Numbered from the stretch's first letter, positions 1-11,700 are shown. The stretch is DNA of 64,000 nt from Arenibacter nanhaiticus (GCF_900141935.1 NZ_FQYX01000015.1:1-64000), one strand, 5' to 3'. A program made the numbers and translations. Notes: generated by a model from the sequence alone, not told the origin.

Positions 1-443
1 AAGGTCTCCAGGTTGGTGATATCGATACTAGTAGGGTTCCCCGCTTCATCCGTATAGGTAAAGGTCCCATTGGCATTTTCTACTATGGAAGTCAGGGTCT
101 CCACAAATTTCAGGCTTCCTAAATCTACACTCATACTGCCTCCATTTTCCAAAGTCAAGGAAAGCAGGTTGGTTGTTGCATCAAAACTAAAATTTTGTAG
201 TTGTTGATTATCGGAAGAGGTTAATTCCCAAGAATCACCGTCCCAAAAATATATGGTCCCAGTTGTGGTATTAACATAGATATCACCTATATCTGCTCCT
301 CCGGGAGAAGTAGTTCCAGGAGAAGCTACTAGGGTACCACTAAGTACCTCGCAATTACATTGATCCTGTAAAGTAACCGTAGTCTGAGAAAATGAAATTC
401 CAGTTACGAGAAAAAAGATTATTAGCAGAATTCTTTTGTCCAT
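1..443 (-). CDS. Secreted adhesin-like protein, N-terminal part only
   Basis: The gene reads leftwards from an ATG at 443 and runs off the window, so only about 147 residues are visible. They begin with a typical signal peptide (MDKRILLIIFFLVTGISFSQ) ending in a flavobacterial S-Q cleavage site. A Cys-containing stretch with CNCEVLSG follows, then a collagen-tail-like segment with GDIYVNTTTGTIYFWDG, then a Thr/Asn-rich part with FTYTDEAGNPTSIDITNLETL-type wording. Such modules recur in long flavobacterial surface proteins of unknown function. It is probably exported; whether it carries a type IX sorting domain cannot be seen. It lies on the same strand as the next two surface proteins. Function unknown. 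Confidence 0.75.
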   Translation of the reverse strand, partial: MDKRILLIIFFLVTGISFSQTTVTLQDQCNCEVLSGTLVASPGTTSPGGADIGDIYVNTTTGTIYFWDGDSWELTSSDNQQLQNFSFDATTNLLSLTLENGGSMSVDLGSLKFVETLTSIVENANGTFTYTDEAGNPTSIDITNLET

Positions 444-789
444 GGTTGTTGATTTATGCGGTATTCAAATTTTGGTACTTATTGGTCAGTTATTTCACCA
501 TTACTAAACCTTAGTTTCTTGATGGTTTTTGATCATCGTCTTTATAAACATCAAGGCAGCAAAGAATTAACTATTAACAAAATTAACTTTACTATATCCT
601 CCTAAAAATAAATGTTGTGTAAGTGCCCATTCATTATGTAAAGAGCATATTTTTAGGGGTAACCATTCTTAAAAACCTTTCTTTTTTTAGTGGTCGTTGG
701 TCGATTACCCTTTTATTTATCGTAAACGCAAGATGGTTATTGGATGATAAGAATGTGTTTTTCACAGGCGTTAAGATAGATGGCAAGGC
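444..789. other. Noncoding gap between two surface-protein genes
   Basis: About 350 AT-rich bases between the start of the partial gene and the end of the next minus-strand gene. I see no convincing ORF, RNA gene or strong terminator. Short arms GGGTAA and TTACCC lie around 657-712 but too far apart to call a terminator. The promoter of the partial gene should lie near 450-500, yet no clean TAnnTTTG box is visible there. Confidence 0.5.
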
Positions 790-3264
790 CTAGTTCTTTT
801 TAACCCTATGGGTAATTCTTTTATTGGTAATTACCGACCTAACCAGTACTCTTAAGGATGCCGGGACAGTGGTATCCGTAGTGTCACAATTAAAGGCATC
901 ATTAAAAACAATTACTCTATACTGATAGTCATTCATATCTAATTGAACCGAGTTTATTTGAAGTGTAGGAGTATCGCTGCCCGAGTATTTTCCCCCATTG
1001 GATAGATTAGAAAAAGAACTGCCTCCATCGGTACTTAATTGCCATTGATAAGTTATTGCCGAAGTAGCAGTCATTGAAAAAGAAGTATTAGCTCCAACTA
1101 GTACTGTAACATCAGATGGTTGCATTGTAATAACAGCAGCTTGTCCTACTTCCAAGAAATCATAAATACTATTGTTATCTCCATCTTTAGGAGTAGTATA
1201 GCCATCTGTAACGTTGGTTCCTACAACTAGTCCATTAGCATCGACCATTGTCGATAAATCTCCTAGTATACCATCACCGTTAGCATCTGTAAATCCGGCT
1301 TCTGTAACGTCGTTACAGCCATCGCCGTCACTGTCCAAATCTAAGTGATTAGGAATCCCATCTCCATTTGGATCCAGGTTTTCACAGACACCATGGATGT
1401 TTAAAGTACAAAAGTCAGGATCTCTATAATTAGGAATCCCATCACTATCATGATCTGCACTGGGATCTATACCGTTGGACTCAGTAGTATCTAGAATCCC
1501 ATCATTGTCATCATCCAAATCATTAACATCAATAATTCCATCTCCATCAAAATCTGCAAACACAACAAGGCTAACCGCTGCTGTATCACATAAACCAAAA
1601 GAATCGCATACCTGATATGTAAAAGTATCTATTCCTGTAAATCCAGGGTTTGGCAGGTAGGTAAAGCTACCATCAGAGGCTAAGTTAAGGGTCCCATTAG
1701 AAACATCTACTACAGGAATAGTCGTTACGGTTAGGGTATCATTGCTATCGTCATCGGTATCATTTCCTATCAATCCACTTGCTGCCACATTTAAGCTGAT
1801 ATTTTCCGTAACATTATAACTATCGGCAAAGGCACATGGTTTTGCGCGAATACTAATAATATCTGTTGGGTCGGTTGCCGGGGTACACCCCAACAAAGGT
1901 GCTATCCCCAATTGATAGTCTCCCATGGTGTCTATAACTACCTCGTCCATTCCTACCCCGGATATTTGTGAAAGCCCATTGGCTGGAAAAACCACCCCCG
2001 GTGTAAGGGAGTACCAAACATATTCCGAGGAAGTTGACATAAACTCTGCCTTCAGGGTTAAGGTTTCTCCTGTCATACAGGAATCAAAATCTCCGGGATC
2101 GACTATAGTTGTATTCACCTGAGTCCCTTCGGCGGAACCCAAAAACACGTAAGGTCCGGCAAAATCTTTAAGAGCGGAAGTAAAAGATTCCGAAGTTCTA
2201 GATTTCGCCAACACTGCACTAAAAGGTGAATCACAGGCCGCACCAGTTCCAAATAGGGCACGTGGATCAAATCCTAATTTGGTAAAATTGACACCAACTT
2301 CTGCAAAAACTCCCTTCCCATAATCGTCCACATAACCTTTTGTATCTGCGGTTCCCCAAGGAGGGCCGTCTTTAGAAAGAAGGCTGTTTACACTACTCAA
2401 CAAGGCTCCAGGAGGAACGACAATTTGAGCGTATCCGTAGGTACTTCCTCCGTCTATGTTATTTCCCCAGGTAAAGGTAGAAGTGCCTCCCGGTGAAGTT
2501 CCAGGTTTATGGACAGTCCTATCTACCCAAAGCCTTACTTCTAAACCAGAAACACCCGATCCTCCAAAAGAAAACCCAATAATCATATCCCCTATGGTGA
2601 TTACATTTCCACTTGTATCGAAAACCCACGCTGTATGTCCTTCTTGTGCCCCCGAATTGGTGAATCCATTACTGGTGGTCTGTAATTCGGATACAAATAA
2701 CTCAAAATCTATAAAATGACTACCGGAAGATGACAAAGTAGATATCATTAAATTCACCCATAGATCATCAGTGACATTTATTCCGTTTCTTCTCATATGA
2801 ACCCCTGCATCTACTATATCTGATTTATCGGGCACCTGTCCTGAACCAATGGGCCATGATGTATTGGGGTTATCCCCGTTCTTACCTCCAATAAACGTTG
2901 TAAGGTCTGGAGATGAGATATTTACGTAATCCCGTCCATATCGGCTACTATACCAGATATACCCTCCATTTGTAGCGTAATTGGGGATACTTTGTCGTAA
3001 ATCGAAAGCAATATTATTGTTAGCCATCAGTTGTGCTTTATAGCCCATTGTGATAGCTGTGGCTTCATCTACAACTCCTGCACCGGAACTTCCGTTATAA
3101 AACCAATCGTCGGTAGAGAGTCCGGATAAAATATCTCCTGAATGCACATCGGCTTCTATCCCAAAATTTGCACCTACTCCTATTTGGGCAAAAATTCGAT
3201 TTATAGATAAAAACAAAGTCCATACAATCAGAAAAACAAAGATGTTACGTTTAAAATAATACAT
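790..3264 (-). CDS. Secreted Ig-like / thrombospondin type 3 repeat protein
   Basis: An 824-residue exported protein of unknown function. I start it at the ATG at 3264, because a clear signal peptide begins there ([18 protein letters not shown], cleaved after IFAQ); a longer in-frame extension upstream has no such logic. Residues 1-470 are a unique region. A cadherin-like/Big domain ([20 protein letters not shown]) sits near 490-565. Calcium-binding thrombospondin type 3 repeats ([19 protein letters not shown] and later D-rich runs) fill about 570-680. An Ig-like domain with [10 protein letters not shown] ends the protein near 730-805. The last residues are [14 protein letters not shown], nearly the same as in the next gene. 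The standard gliding-motility C-terminal domain is absent. Probably a cell-surface protein sent out by type IX secretion. Confidence 0.8.
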   Translation of the reverse strand: MYYFKRNIFVFLIVWTLFLSINRIFAQIGVGANFGIEADVHSGDILSGLSTDDWFYNGSSGAGVVDEATAITMGYKAQLMANNNIAFDLRQSIPNYATNGGYIWYSSRYGRDYVNISSPDLTTFIGGKNGDNPNTSWPIGSGQVPDKSDIVDAGVHMRRNGINVTDDLWVNLMISTLSSSGSHFIDFELFVSELQTTSNGFTNSGAQEGHTAWVFDTSGNVITIGDMIIGFSFGGSGVSGLEVRLWVDRTVHKPGTSPGGTSTFTWGNNIDGGSTYGYAQIVVPPGALLSSVNSLLSKDGPPWGTADTKGYVDDYGKGVFAEVGVNFTKLGFDPRALFGTGAACDSPFSAVLAKSRTSESFTSALKDFAGPYVFLGSAEGTQVNTTIVDPGDFDSCMTGETLTLKAEFMSTSSEYVWYSLTPGVVFPANGLSQISGVGMDEVVIDTMGDYQLGIAPLLGCTPATDPTDIISIRAKPCAFADSYNVTENISLNVAASGLIGNDTDDDSNDTLTVTTIPVVDVSNGTLNLASDGSFTYLPNPGFTGIDTFTYQVCDSFGLCDTAAVSLVVFADFDGDGIIDVNDLDDDNDGILDTTESNGIDPSADHDSDGIPNYRDPDFCTLNIHGVCENLDPNGDGIPNHLDLDSDGDGCNDVTEAGFTDANGDGILGDLSTMVDANGLVVGTNVTDGYTTPKDGDNNSIYDFLEVGQAAVITMQPSDVTVLVGANTSFSMTATSAITYQWQLSTDGGSSFSNLSNGGKYSGSDTPTLQINSVQLDMNDYQYRVIVFNDAFNCDTTDTTVPASLRVLVRSVITNKRITHRVKKN

Positions 3265-3482
3265 AAAAAGCGTTCTATTGGTTAAACACCATGATTTAAT
3301 GATTATTAAATACAAAGTTAGTCCACCTACGATCACAGCAAATTAATTGTTGTAAAAAGCTTGTTTTATGAAGTGTAAACAACATATTAGTCATATCCGT
3401 GACGAATAAGCCTTATTAAAAATCAGTGTAAGTCCTTGCCACGTAAATCTGCTATATAGAAGTTTGATAGCTACTCAAAAAC

Positions 3483-5144
3483 TTATAGCGAGCCCAATTT
3501 ATTTATAAAGACCCTATGGCTAATTCTTCTGTTGGTAATTACCGTTGCTACATTTACCGTTAATAGAGCGGAAGCAGAAGTTGTAGGGGAGCAACTAGAT
3601 CCGAACTTTGAAGCCAAAACGCGGTACCTGTATCCATTTTTATTTACACCGGCGGTCTTGACGGTTAAGGCAGTTGACTGCGTTCCGGCGTATTCCGTAC
3701 CATCACTAATATTGTTAAAGACCGTTCCCCCATCTGTACTGACTTGCCATTGATAGCTATCTGCATTGGTAGAAGTTATAGTAAAAATAGCATTCCCGCC
3801 CACAAAAACAGTTTCATCGGCATTAATAGAAACGGAGGAGGGAGCGTTTTGTATGACTGTAATAGCAGTCCTGGTCCCACTAATACAATTGGATATCGTA
3901 TTTCTTGCCTCGGCATAATAGGTCTCAGATCCGGCTGGCTGGTATGTTGTATTTCCCAAAAGCAGTAAGTTTCCACCACTGGCCGAATCATACCAGTCTA
4001 CTGTCTCTCCAAAATTTACCGAAGCAGTAATGGAGGGTACGGGATCTCCGGCACAATAGGATTGGTCACCACCACTACTAGGGTCATTTACAAAAGGACA
4101 GTTGCAATTAGGTGCGGTTACCGGTAGTTGATTAGTACAACTATTGGTATCGGTCACCGTTACTACAATATTGGTTCCCGAGGGCACATTGGCAATATTC
4201 CAAACATTTCCCGAGGTATTGGTCACAGTCCCTGCTGTACTGGTTACAGTTCCTGAACTCACCGTTACCTCTAGTGAGTAATTCGTAAAAAACAAATTAC
4301 AGCTTGGAGAACGAGTAACTGTAATAATAGGCCTTGGATGAATGGTAAGTTTCACCGGCGTTCTAAAAAGACTTCTTCGATTGGAATCTGAATTATCAAC
4401 ACTTTCTCCATAATAGGTAACATTTCCTACGGTATTTAAGGTTGGGGAAACAGAAGCCCCACCACTGCTTGCTGTATACCACACTACATAGGCGCCCGAA
4501 GGAGGAGTGGCGGAAGCCGTTAAGGTTTGGATGGGATTTTCTTCACATTCGGTAATATCGCCATTACTGCTTGGAGGGGGCAAGGCCCCTTCTATTTCAT
4601 TAAAAGAATAATCAGAACCTCCTTTTCCGTTACAGTTTGAGAATTTACTGTCTCCAATAAAGATGTTTTGAGAAGCATTACAATTGCTATTCGTTGTAAT
4701 CTTTCCTCCGTTATTGTATATCATTGCCCCATGGGGTAAATGAAGATCCGCATTCTTTACCCAAGTGAGAATACCGTCACTTTGCACGGCGACCAACAAA
4801 ATAGTGACAGTAAAATTCCCATTATCAGGCAATGATAAGGTGTCCTTGCCACCTGATTCATCTCCAATAATAAGTTGGTTTACGGTATAAGTTGTTATAT
4901 TGGTATTTAAGGTTACCTCATTATCACTCCCAATGGTTACGGTAGCCACATTACTATTTTGACCAGGATATGAAGTGGCATTCACCCATGAGGTACCATT
5001 AAAGAATTGCCAAGTACTGGGGCTATTCCAGTTACCGGTTGCCTTGGATCTGTAATCACCGGTAACCTGTGAAAATAGCGGCAGCGCAACTAGAAAGGAG
5101 AACATTAATAATACTAAACATTTTAATTTATGGCTTAAATACAT
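3483..5144 (-). CDS. Secreted Ig-like domain protein, paralogous C-terminus
   Basis: A 553-residue exported protein with signal peptide (MYLSHKLKCLVLLMFSFL, cleavage after LFSQ). The N-terminal part (GNWNSPSTWQFF, then TVTIGSDNEVTL) resembles the start of many flavobacterial surface proteins with repetitive beta structure. Several Ig-like or PKD-like domains follow, two with WYDSASGG/WYTASSGG motifs. The final Ig-like domain (about 450-530, YQWQVSTDGG) is homologous to that of the neighbouring 824-residue protein. The motif VITNRRISHRV lies at 535-545 and is followed by eight extra residues. It probably works outside the cell; no enzyme motif is visible. It lies between its paralogue and a porP/sprF gene, so type IX export is an attractive but unproven inference. 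Confidence 0.8.
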   Translation of the reverse strand: MYLSHKLKCLVLLMFSFLVALPLFSQVTGDYRSKATGNWNSPSTWQFFNGTSWVNATSYPGQNSNVATVTIGSDNEVTLNTNITTYTVNQLIIGDESGGKDTLSLPDNGNFTVTILLVAVQSDGILTWVKNADLHLPHGAMIYNNGGKITTNSNCNASQNIFIGDSKFSNCNGKGGSDYSFNEIEGALPPPSSNGDITECEENPIQTLTASATPPSGAYVVWYTASSGGASVSPTLNTVGNVTYYGESVDNSDSNRRSLFRTPVKLTIHPRPIITVTRSPSCNLFFTNYSLEVTVSSGTVTSTAGTVTNTSGNVWNIANVPSGTNIVVTVTDTNSCTNQLPVTAPNCNCPFVNDPSSGGDQSYCAGDPVPSITASVNFGETVDWYDSASGGNLLLLGNTTYQPAGSETYYAEARNTISNCISGTRTAITVIQNAPSSVSINADETVFVGGNAIFTITSTNADSYQWQVSTDGGTVFNNISDGTEYAGTQSTALTVKTAGVNKNGYRYRVLASKFGSSCSPTTSASALLTVNVATVITNRRISHRVFINKLGSL

Positions 5145-5355
5145 AGGCCCTAAAAACTTTTTTTATAGTTACTGCTCCTTATGAACTATGATTTCGTAAT
5201 AGCTTATAACAACTTGGTTGATACCCCAAAGTATACAATATCAAAAGCAATTAAAATTTAATGTTGTGAATGTTCGCTATCCCCTAGTCAAAGGGAGTTT
5301 TGTATATACCAAATAACAAGAGGAGATTATTAAATTTGGCTATTTCCATATCCAT

Positions 5356-5397
5356 AAAAAAGGCGTCACATGGATATCCTTTTAAAAGAAACGCCTT
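5356..5397 (-). terminator. Terminator overlapping the 3' end of porP/sprF
   Basis: Read on the minus strand, AAGGCGT (inside the last codons of the gene) pairs with ACGCCTT across a loop of about 24 nt, followed by a run of Ts (As at 5356-5360 on the plus strand). The stem is short (7 bp) and the loop long, so this is a moderate call. Confidence 0.45.
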
Positions 5398-6335
5398 GAT
5401 CTCATTCTTCGGACAGACTTCTCTACTTCAAATCTTAAAAACACCTCAAAAGACCCGTCATTAAATTGGGTATTTCCCAAGGCGGTCGTTTCTCTGTCAT
5501 ATGCTAAACCAATCGTAAATTGGTCGCTAATTTGAAATCCTACCATGCCACTTACAGCCGCATCCCATCTATAGGCAGCACCAAAGCTAAACTTTTCATT
5601 ATACAGAAAATTGGCAGAAACATCTACTTGCAAAGGCGCACCGCCAACAACCTTTGTCAATAATGCTGGTTTAAATTTAAAACCACGTTCTAGGTCAAAA
5701 ACATAGCCGGTAATCATATAAAAATTGATTCGTTCTGCCGCTAGGAACTGAGTGTCCTTGGCATTTCTTTGGGAATTATCAAAATGTTTGGTCTCTATCA
5801 GATTTGGAGCAGACAGCCCTGCATAGAATTTATCGGTATGGTAATACAGTCCAACTCCAAAGTTTGGCGACACCTTGTTATCTATATTATCTCCTTGCAC
5901 ATTTTCGGACTCATAATTTTTCAATCCGTTAAAATCTAGGTTTAGAATATTGGCACTTGCCTTTAATCCAAAGGACAGTTTGCCCTCTAAGGACACTTCT
6001 ATGGTATACGAAACCATAGCGTCCAGATAAGTCTCTTGCACTACTCCGTTCCCTATTTCATCGTTTACAATAGATATTCCATATCCTAGCTTACTGTCCC
6101 TTATAGGAGCGTGCAGGTTTAAGGTTTGTGTTTTCGGAGCTCCTTCAACACCCACCCATTGTGAACGGTAAAGCCCTGCAATGCTCAATTGGCCTCTTGA
6201 ACCAGCGTAGGCAGGATTAATACTCATAGTATTAAACATATACTGGGTAAATTGAGCATCTTGTTGTGCATAAAGCCCAGAAAAAGCGGTACAAAGCAAT
6301 AAAACCAACAGTAAGGACCTCCTTTGATGTCTCAT
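5382..6335 (-). CDS. PorP/SprF family type IX secretion outer-membrane protein
   Basis: A 317-residue outer-membrane beta-barrel protein of the PorP/SprF family, linked to type IX secretion and gliding. The signal peptide (MRHQRRSLLLVLLLCTAF, cleavage after GLYAQ) is followed by the family hallmark DAQFTQYMFNTMSINPAYAG at residues 26-45. The rest has alternating strands and ends in aromatic FF, as outer-membrane barrels do. Members of this family are usually encoded beside the large surface protein they help export, here probably one or both upstream Ig-like proteins. Spacing to the next gene is 237 bp with a terminator between, so it may be transcribed separately from them. Confidence 0.92.
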   Translation of the reverse strand: MRHQRRSLLLVLLLCTAFSGLYAQQDAQFTQYMFNTMSINPAYAGSRGQLSIAGLYRSQWVGVEGAPKTQTLNLHAPIRDSKLGYGISIVNDEIGNGVVQETYLDAMVSYTIEVSLEGKLSFGLKASANILNLDFNGLKNYESENVQGDNIDNKVSPNFGVGLYYHTDKFYAGLSAPNLIETKHFDNSQRNAKDTQFLAAERINFYMITGYVFDLERGFKFKPALLTKVVGGAPLQVDVSANFLYNEKFSFGAAYRWDAAVSGMVGFQISDQFTIGLAYDRETTALGNTQFNDGSFEVFLRFEVEKSVRRMRSRRFF

Positions 6336-6671
6336 TTAAAATAGCATAAATTGTTTATTAAAAAGAACCAAGGTGATTTTCATGCCATTCTCATTTTACT
6401 TAGAAAGTGACAGCAAAAACCAGGCTAACAGGCATTTATTCTTTTAAACGCTAAAACACCCTTTAGTATTGCCGAAGGATATGATTATTTACAAGCACCA
6501 AATATCAGCCTCCCATACAACTGATTTAAAGGTTTAGATATTAAAGGTCGGTAAAAGGCTTCCTTGCCAGCCCGATTAGTGCTCCCTTAAAAAATGTTCA
6601 CATCTCCCTTTGCTGCTATTTTAACAACTGTATAAATTCCATTATTTGGTGATATTTAAAGTATTTAGGGC
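6336..6671. other. Divergent intergenic region porP/sprF - prfC
   Basis: About 340 AT-rich bases between divergent start codons. Apart from the prfC promoter at its right end I see no ORF longer than a few codons, no RNA gene and no strong hairpin. The porP/sprF promoter should be near 6340-6400 but shows no good TAnnTTTG box. Confidence 0.5.
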
Positions 6672-6701
6672 CTTGAAGAAGTTTTATTTACATTATTTTT
6701 G
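6672..6701 (+). promoter_or_regulatory. Probable prfC promoter
   Basis: A perfect Bacteroidota -7 box TATTTTTG (TAnnTTTG) lies at 6694-6701. A CTTG at 6672-6675, 18 bp upstream, fits the -33 TTTG box with one mismatch. Transcription would start near 6706, leaving a leader of about 12 nt before the prfC ATG. Confidence 0.6.
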
Positions 6702-6717
6702 CGGAAATCATTGATGA

Positions 6718-8307
6718 ATGAGTTTCAAGACAGAAATAGAAAGAAGAAGAACTTTCGGCATCATATCGCATCCAGATGCCGGTAAAACCACCCTAACCGA
6801 AAAACTATTATTGTTTGGAGGTGCTATTCAGGAGGCTGGTGCAGTTAAAAATAATAAAATAAAAAAGGGAGCTACCAGTGACTTTATGGAGATTGAGAGA
6901 CAAAGAGGGATCTCTGTAGCTACTTCTGTTTTAGCTTTTCTTTATAAGGACAAAAAAATTAACATCCTAGATACTCCCGGGCACAAAGATTTTGCCGAAG
7001 ATACCTTTAGGACGCTTACCGCGGTAGATAGTGTTATTGTTGTTATAGATGTTGCCAAAGGTGTAGAGGAACAAACCGAAAAACTAGTGGAAGTCTGTCG
7101 CATGCGTAACATTCCCATGATTGTTTTTATCAACAAACTAGATAGGGAAGGAAAGGACGCCTTTGATCTTTTGGATGAAGTAGAACAAAAACTAGGCTTA
7201 TCTGTAAGCCCTCTTAGTTTTCCTATAGGCATGGGATACGATTTTAAGGGGATATATAATATTTACGAGAAAAATATAAATCTTTTTAGTGGGGACAGTA
7301 AAAAGAATATTGAAGAAACTATTGCTTTTGATGATATTGATAGCCCAGAACTAGAAAACATCATAGGAACCAAAGCTGCCGCTGATCTACGCGATAATAT
7401 AGAATTGGTAAAAGGTGTTTACCCAGATTTTGATAAGGAAAGTTATTTGGCAGCCAAGCAACAACCTGTATTTTTTGGCTCAGCACTAAACAATTTTGGT
7501 GTTAGAGAGCTCTTGGATTGTTTTATTGACATAGCCCCTTCGCCAAGGGCCAAAGCGGCCGAGGAACGCACAGTGCAGGCCAATGAAACTGCATTGACGG
7601 GATTTGTATTTAAGATCCACGCCAATATGGATCCAAAGCACCGCGATAGACTTGCTTTTATAAAGATTGTATCGGGAACTTTTGAAAGGAACAAACCGTA
7701 TTTACACGTTCGCCAGGGTAAAAAGTTTAAGTTCTCTAGTCCAAACGCCTTCTTTGCAGAGAAAAAGGAGATTGTTGATATTTCTTACCCTGGGGATATT
7801 GTTGGATTACACGATACTGGAAATTTTAAGATAGGCGATACCCTTACAGAGGGCGAAATTTTAAATTACAAAGGAATTCCAAGTTTCTCTCCAGAGCATT
7901 TTAGATATATAAACAATGCCGACCCTTTAAAATCCAAACAGCTTTACAAGGGTATTGACCAACTTATGGACGAAGGTGTTGCCCAGTTATTTACCCTAGA
8001 AATGAACGGAAGAAAGGTTATCGGTACGGTGGGAGCCCTACAGTTCGAGGTCATCCAATATCGATTGGAACACGAATATGGCGCCAAATGCACCTACGAG
8101 AATTTCCCTGTTTACAAGGCTTGTTGGGTACAGGCTAAGGATAAAAACAGCGAAGAGTTTAAGGAGTTTAAAAGGGTAAAACAAAAGTTTTTAGCCATGG
8201 ACAAAAGAAAGCAATTGGTATTTCTTGCCGACTCTCAGTTTTCTTTACAAATGACACAACAAAAATATCCGAATGTAACGCTACATTTCACCTCAGAATT
8301 TGAATAG
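6718..8307 (+). CDS. prfC: Peptide chain release factor 3
   Basis: A 529-residue translational GTPase that removes RF1 or RF2 from the ribosome after peptide release. The G1 motif HPDAGKTT is at residues 18-25, G3 DTPGH near 84, and G4 NKLD near 140. These sit in the RF3-type G domain, followed by domain II and the RF3 C-terminal domain ([18 protein letters not shown]). Length matches the family. The chosen ATG gives the standard start ahead of the P-loop. Single gene with its own promoter and a strong terminator 40 bp downstream. Confidence 0.97.
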   Translation: MSFKTEIERRRTFGIISHPDAGKTTLTEKLLLFGGAIQEAGAVKNNKIKKGATSDFMEIERQRGISVATSVLAFLYKDKKINILDTPGHKDFAEDTFRTLTAVDSVIVVIDVAKGVEEQTEKLVEVCRMRNIPMIVFINKLDREGKDAFDLLDEVEQKLGLSVSPLSFPIGMGYDFKGIYNIYEKNINLFSGDSKKNIEETIAFDDIDSPELENIIGTKAAADLRDNIELVKGVYPDFDKESYLAAKQQPVFFGSALNNFGVRELLDCFIDIAPSPRAKAAEERTVQANETALTGFVFKIHANMDPKHRDRLAFIKIVSGTFERNKPYLHVRQGKKFKFSSPNAFFAEKKEIVDISYPGDIVGLHDTGNFKIGDTLTEGEILNYKGIPSFSPEHFRYINNADPLKSKQLYKGIDQLMDEGVAQLFTLEMNGRKVIGTVGALQFEVIQYRLEHEYGAKCTYENFPVYKACWVQAKDKNSEEFKEFKRVKQKFLAMDKRKQLVFLADSQFSLQMTQQKYPNVTLHFTSEFE

Positions 8308-8349
8308 TAGCTGTTTCTGGATTGCCTAATTAAGGCAGACACAAAAGGT

Positions 8350-8385
8350 AAAAAGCCCCATGAATATTAATTCATGGGGCTTTTT
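8350..8385. terminator. Bidirectional terminator between prfC and the DUF3467 gene
   Basis: A perfect 16-bp inverted repeat (arms 8350-8365 and 8370-8385, loop ATTA) with five As on one side and five Ts on the other. It lies between two convergent genes and can work as a rho-independent terminator in both directions. Confidence 0.9.
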
Positions 8386-8386
8386 A

Positions 8387-8698
8387 TTATGCTTCACCAG
8401 TGGGGCCAAAATTCATTGGAATCGGAGGTTGTTCATAATCTTTTATGGTGCCATGGGCATTCTCAAAACGTTGCACGTTATCGCTCAGCGCTTTTAAAAA
8501 CTTTTTGGCATGTTGAGGAGTGAGCACTATTCTGCTCTTCACCTTAGCCTTTGGGGCCCCGGGCATTAAACTTATAAAGTCTACCACAAATTCCGATACC
8601 GAATGGTTTATAATTGCCAAGTTAGAATAAATTCCCTCGGCAGTTTTCTCATCCAATTCGATATTGATCTGTTGTTGTTCTGATTTTTTATCGCTCAT
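8387..8698 (-). CDS. DUF3467 domain-containing protein
   Basis: A 103-residue soluble protein of the DUF3467 family; its molecular function is not known. The sequence shows an acidic N-terminus (INIELDEKTAEGIYSNLAII), the conserved FVVDFISLMPG segment near residues 37-47 and a C-terminal PPIPMNFGP. It lies immediately downstream of rpoC in the direction of transcription? No: it is transcribed from its own start 97 bp beyond the rpoC terminator, so it is probably a separate unit or reached by read-through. It ends 2 bp from the shared terminator with prfC. Family assignment is confident from the overall pattern, function is not. Confidence 0.85.
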   Translation of the reverse strand: MSDKKSEQQQINIELDEKTAEGIYSNLAIINHSVSEFVVDFISLMPGAPKAKVKSRIVLTPQHAKKFLKALSDNVQRFENAHGTIKDYEQPPIPMNFGPTGEA

Positions 8699-8755
8699 CG
8701 TAATAATTTAAGGTACTAAAATATTAAAACAACCTTAATATTATGGCATGGGTAT

Positions 8756-8789
8756 AAAAAAAAGCCTCGGTGATGATCACCGAGGCTTT
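8756..8789 (-). terminator. Terminator of the rpo operon
   Basis: AAAGCCTCGGTG pairs with CACCGAGGCTTT around a 5-nt centre (8761-8789). Read on the minus strand the stem is followed by eight Ts (As at 8756-8763). It lies 5 bp after the rpoC stop codon and is a textbook intrinsic terminator. Confidence 0.92.
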
Positions 8790-8794
8790 AATAT

Positions 8795-11700
8795 TTAGAA
8801 TTTCAATTCCTCTTTACGAGCCATTATCTCGTCGTATTCTTCTTTAGAACCGACAATGATATTATCATATTCTCTCATACCAGTACCTGCTGGTATTTTG
8901 TGTCCTACGATTACGTTTTCTTTCAATCCTTCCAAAGTATCTACTTTACCATTTACTGCGGCTTCGTTTAATACTTTAGTTGTCTCTTGGAACGATGCAG
9001 CCGATATAAACGATTTCGTCTGTAAGGATGCACGTGTAATACCTTGTAGAATTGGTGTTGCTGTTGCTGCTACTGCATCTCTAGCTGATACCAAATTCTT
9101 ATCGGAACGTTTCAAGATAGAGTTCTCGTCTCTCAATTCACGTGAAGTGATAATTTGACCTGGCTTAAGATTCGTAGACTCTCCAGCATCCTCGACCACT
9201 TTCTTACCAAACATCTCATCATTTTCTCTGATGAAATCGTCTTTATGAATCAATTGATTCTCTAAGAAAATAGTATCTCCCGGATCTTGAATACGTACTT
9301 TACGCATCATCTGACGTACTACAACCTCGAAATGTTTGTCATTAATTTTCACCCCTTGCAAACGATATACTTCCTGTACTTCATTTACCAAGTACTGCTG
9401 TACAGCAGATGGCCCTTTAATTCTTAGGATATCCTCTGGCGTAATAGACCCATCGGATAATGGCATACCTGCACGTACATAATCATTTTCTTGTACAAGG
9501 ACTTGATTTGATAATTTCACCAAATACTTTTTAACCTCGCCCAATTTAGACTCGATAATGATTTCGCGGTTACCACGTTTAATTTTTCCGAAGGAAACAA
9601 CACCGTCAATTTCAGAAACCACCGCTGGGTTTGATGGGTTACGCGCTTCAAACAATTCAGTAACTCTTGGTAGACCCCCTGTAATATCTCCGGACTTGGC
9701 AGATTTACGTGGTATTTTAACCAAAATTTTACCTTCTTTAATTTTATCGCCATCATCAACCATGATGTGAGAACCAACAGGCAAGTTGTAGGAACGCAAC
9801 ACCTCGTCATTATTGTTTTTAATCAATAATGTAGGGATTAGTTTCTTGTTCCTTGATTCAGAAATTACTTTCTCTTGGAATCCGGTCTGCTCATCGATTT
9901 CAACTTGATAAGTAACACCTTGCTCAATATTTTCATAAGCAATTTTACCAGGGAATTCTGAAACGATTACACCGTTATATGGATCCCAAGAACAAACTAC
10001 CTTCCCTTTTTCAACTTTATCACCATTTTTGATGAACAATTGAGAACCGTAAGGAATGTTATTTGTACTTAAGGTAATTCCAGTCTTCGCATCAACAATT
10101 TTTATTTCAGAAGTTCTAGAAATAACGATTTCAGCATTGTTACCTTCTGCATCTACGCTAGTAACGGTCCTTAAATCTTCAATCTCTGCAATACCTGAGA
10201 ATTTAGCCTCTAGCTTGCTATCTTCGGAAATATTCCCTGCAATACCTCCCACGTGGAAAGTACGCAATGTCAACTGTGTTCCTGGTTCTCCAATTGATTG
10301 TGCTGCCACAACCCCTACGGCTTCCCCTCTTTGAACCATTTTATTGGTCGAAAGGTTTCTACCATAACATTTACCACAGATACCTTTAGAGGCCTCACAG
10401 GTCAATGCAGAGCGCACTTCTATTTTTTCGACAGGAGAAGCTGTAATCTTCTTCACATCGCTCTCCATGATTTCCTGACCAGCTTTCAGCAATAACTCTT
10501 CTGAAATCGGATCGTACACATCATGTAAAGAAACCCTACCTAATATTCTTTCCCCTAAAGATTCAACAATTTCTTCATTCTTCCTAAGGGCTTCCACCTG
10601 AATACCTCTAAGGGTACCACAGTCTTCAGTATTAATAATAACATCTTGGGAAACGTCTACCAATCTACGGGTTAGGTATCCTGCATCGGCCGTTTTTAAG
10701 GCCGTATCTGCAAGCCCTTTACGCGCACCGTGAGTAGAGATAAAGTATTCCAAAATTGAAAGTCCCTCTTTAAAGTTCGATAAAATCGGGTTTTCAATAA
10801 TTTCTCCACCTCCTGCGGTCGATTTTTTCGGTTTCGCCATCAATCCACGCATCCCGGTAAGCTGACGGATCTGTTCTTTAGATCCCCTCGCACCGGAATC
10901 CAACATCATATACACCGAGTTAAATCCTTGTTGGTCTTCACGAATACGTTTCATAGCCAACTCGGTCAACATTGCATTGGTAGATGTCCAAACGTCAATT
11001 ACCTGATTGTAACGTTCGTTGTTGGTAATAAGCCCCATGTTATAGTTGGCCATAATTCCTTCAACCTGCCCGTTAGCATCAGCGATCATTTCATGCTTTT
11101 CTGGCGGGATAATAATATCTCCTAAACTAAAGGACAATCCACCTTTGAAAGCGAATTCGTACCCCATAGTTTTAATTTTATCCAAAAACTCTGCTGTAGT
11201 AGGAACATCGGTAACATTTAAAATATTACCAATAATATCTCTTAAGGACTTCTTGTTCAATACATCGTTGATATATCCTGCTTCCTCTGGCACTACCATG
11301 TTGAACAACACTCTACCAACGGTTGTAGGTATCACCTGGTACACAAGCTCTCCTGCTTCGTTAAAATCTTTTGCTCTTACCTTTATTCCTGCGTTCAGGT
11401 GTAGTCTTCCTTCGTTAAAGGCGATCACTACTTCTTCATGAGAATAAAAAGTTAAGCCTTCACCTCTAACAGGTACTTCTGGTGTAGACTTTCTTTCCTT
11501 GGTCATATAGTACAGACCCAAGACCATATCCTGGGAAGGTACAGTGATAGGAGATCCATTTGCAGGGTTCAAGATATTATGAGAAGCCAACATTAAAAGT
11601 TGTGCTTCCAAAATAGCCTCTGGTCCCAATGGCAAGTGAACCGCCATCTGATCCCCATCAAAATCCGCGTTAAATGCAGTACATACCAATGGGTGTAAAC

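Noticed and set aside
790-5144. Standard type IX (type A or type B) C-terminal sorting domain
   Set aside because: Neither protein ends in the known 70-90 residue domain; only the short VITN..HRV motif is present, so I report it as a separate hypothesis.
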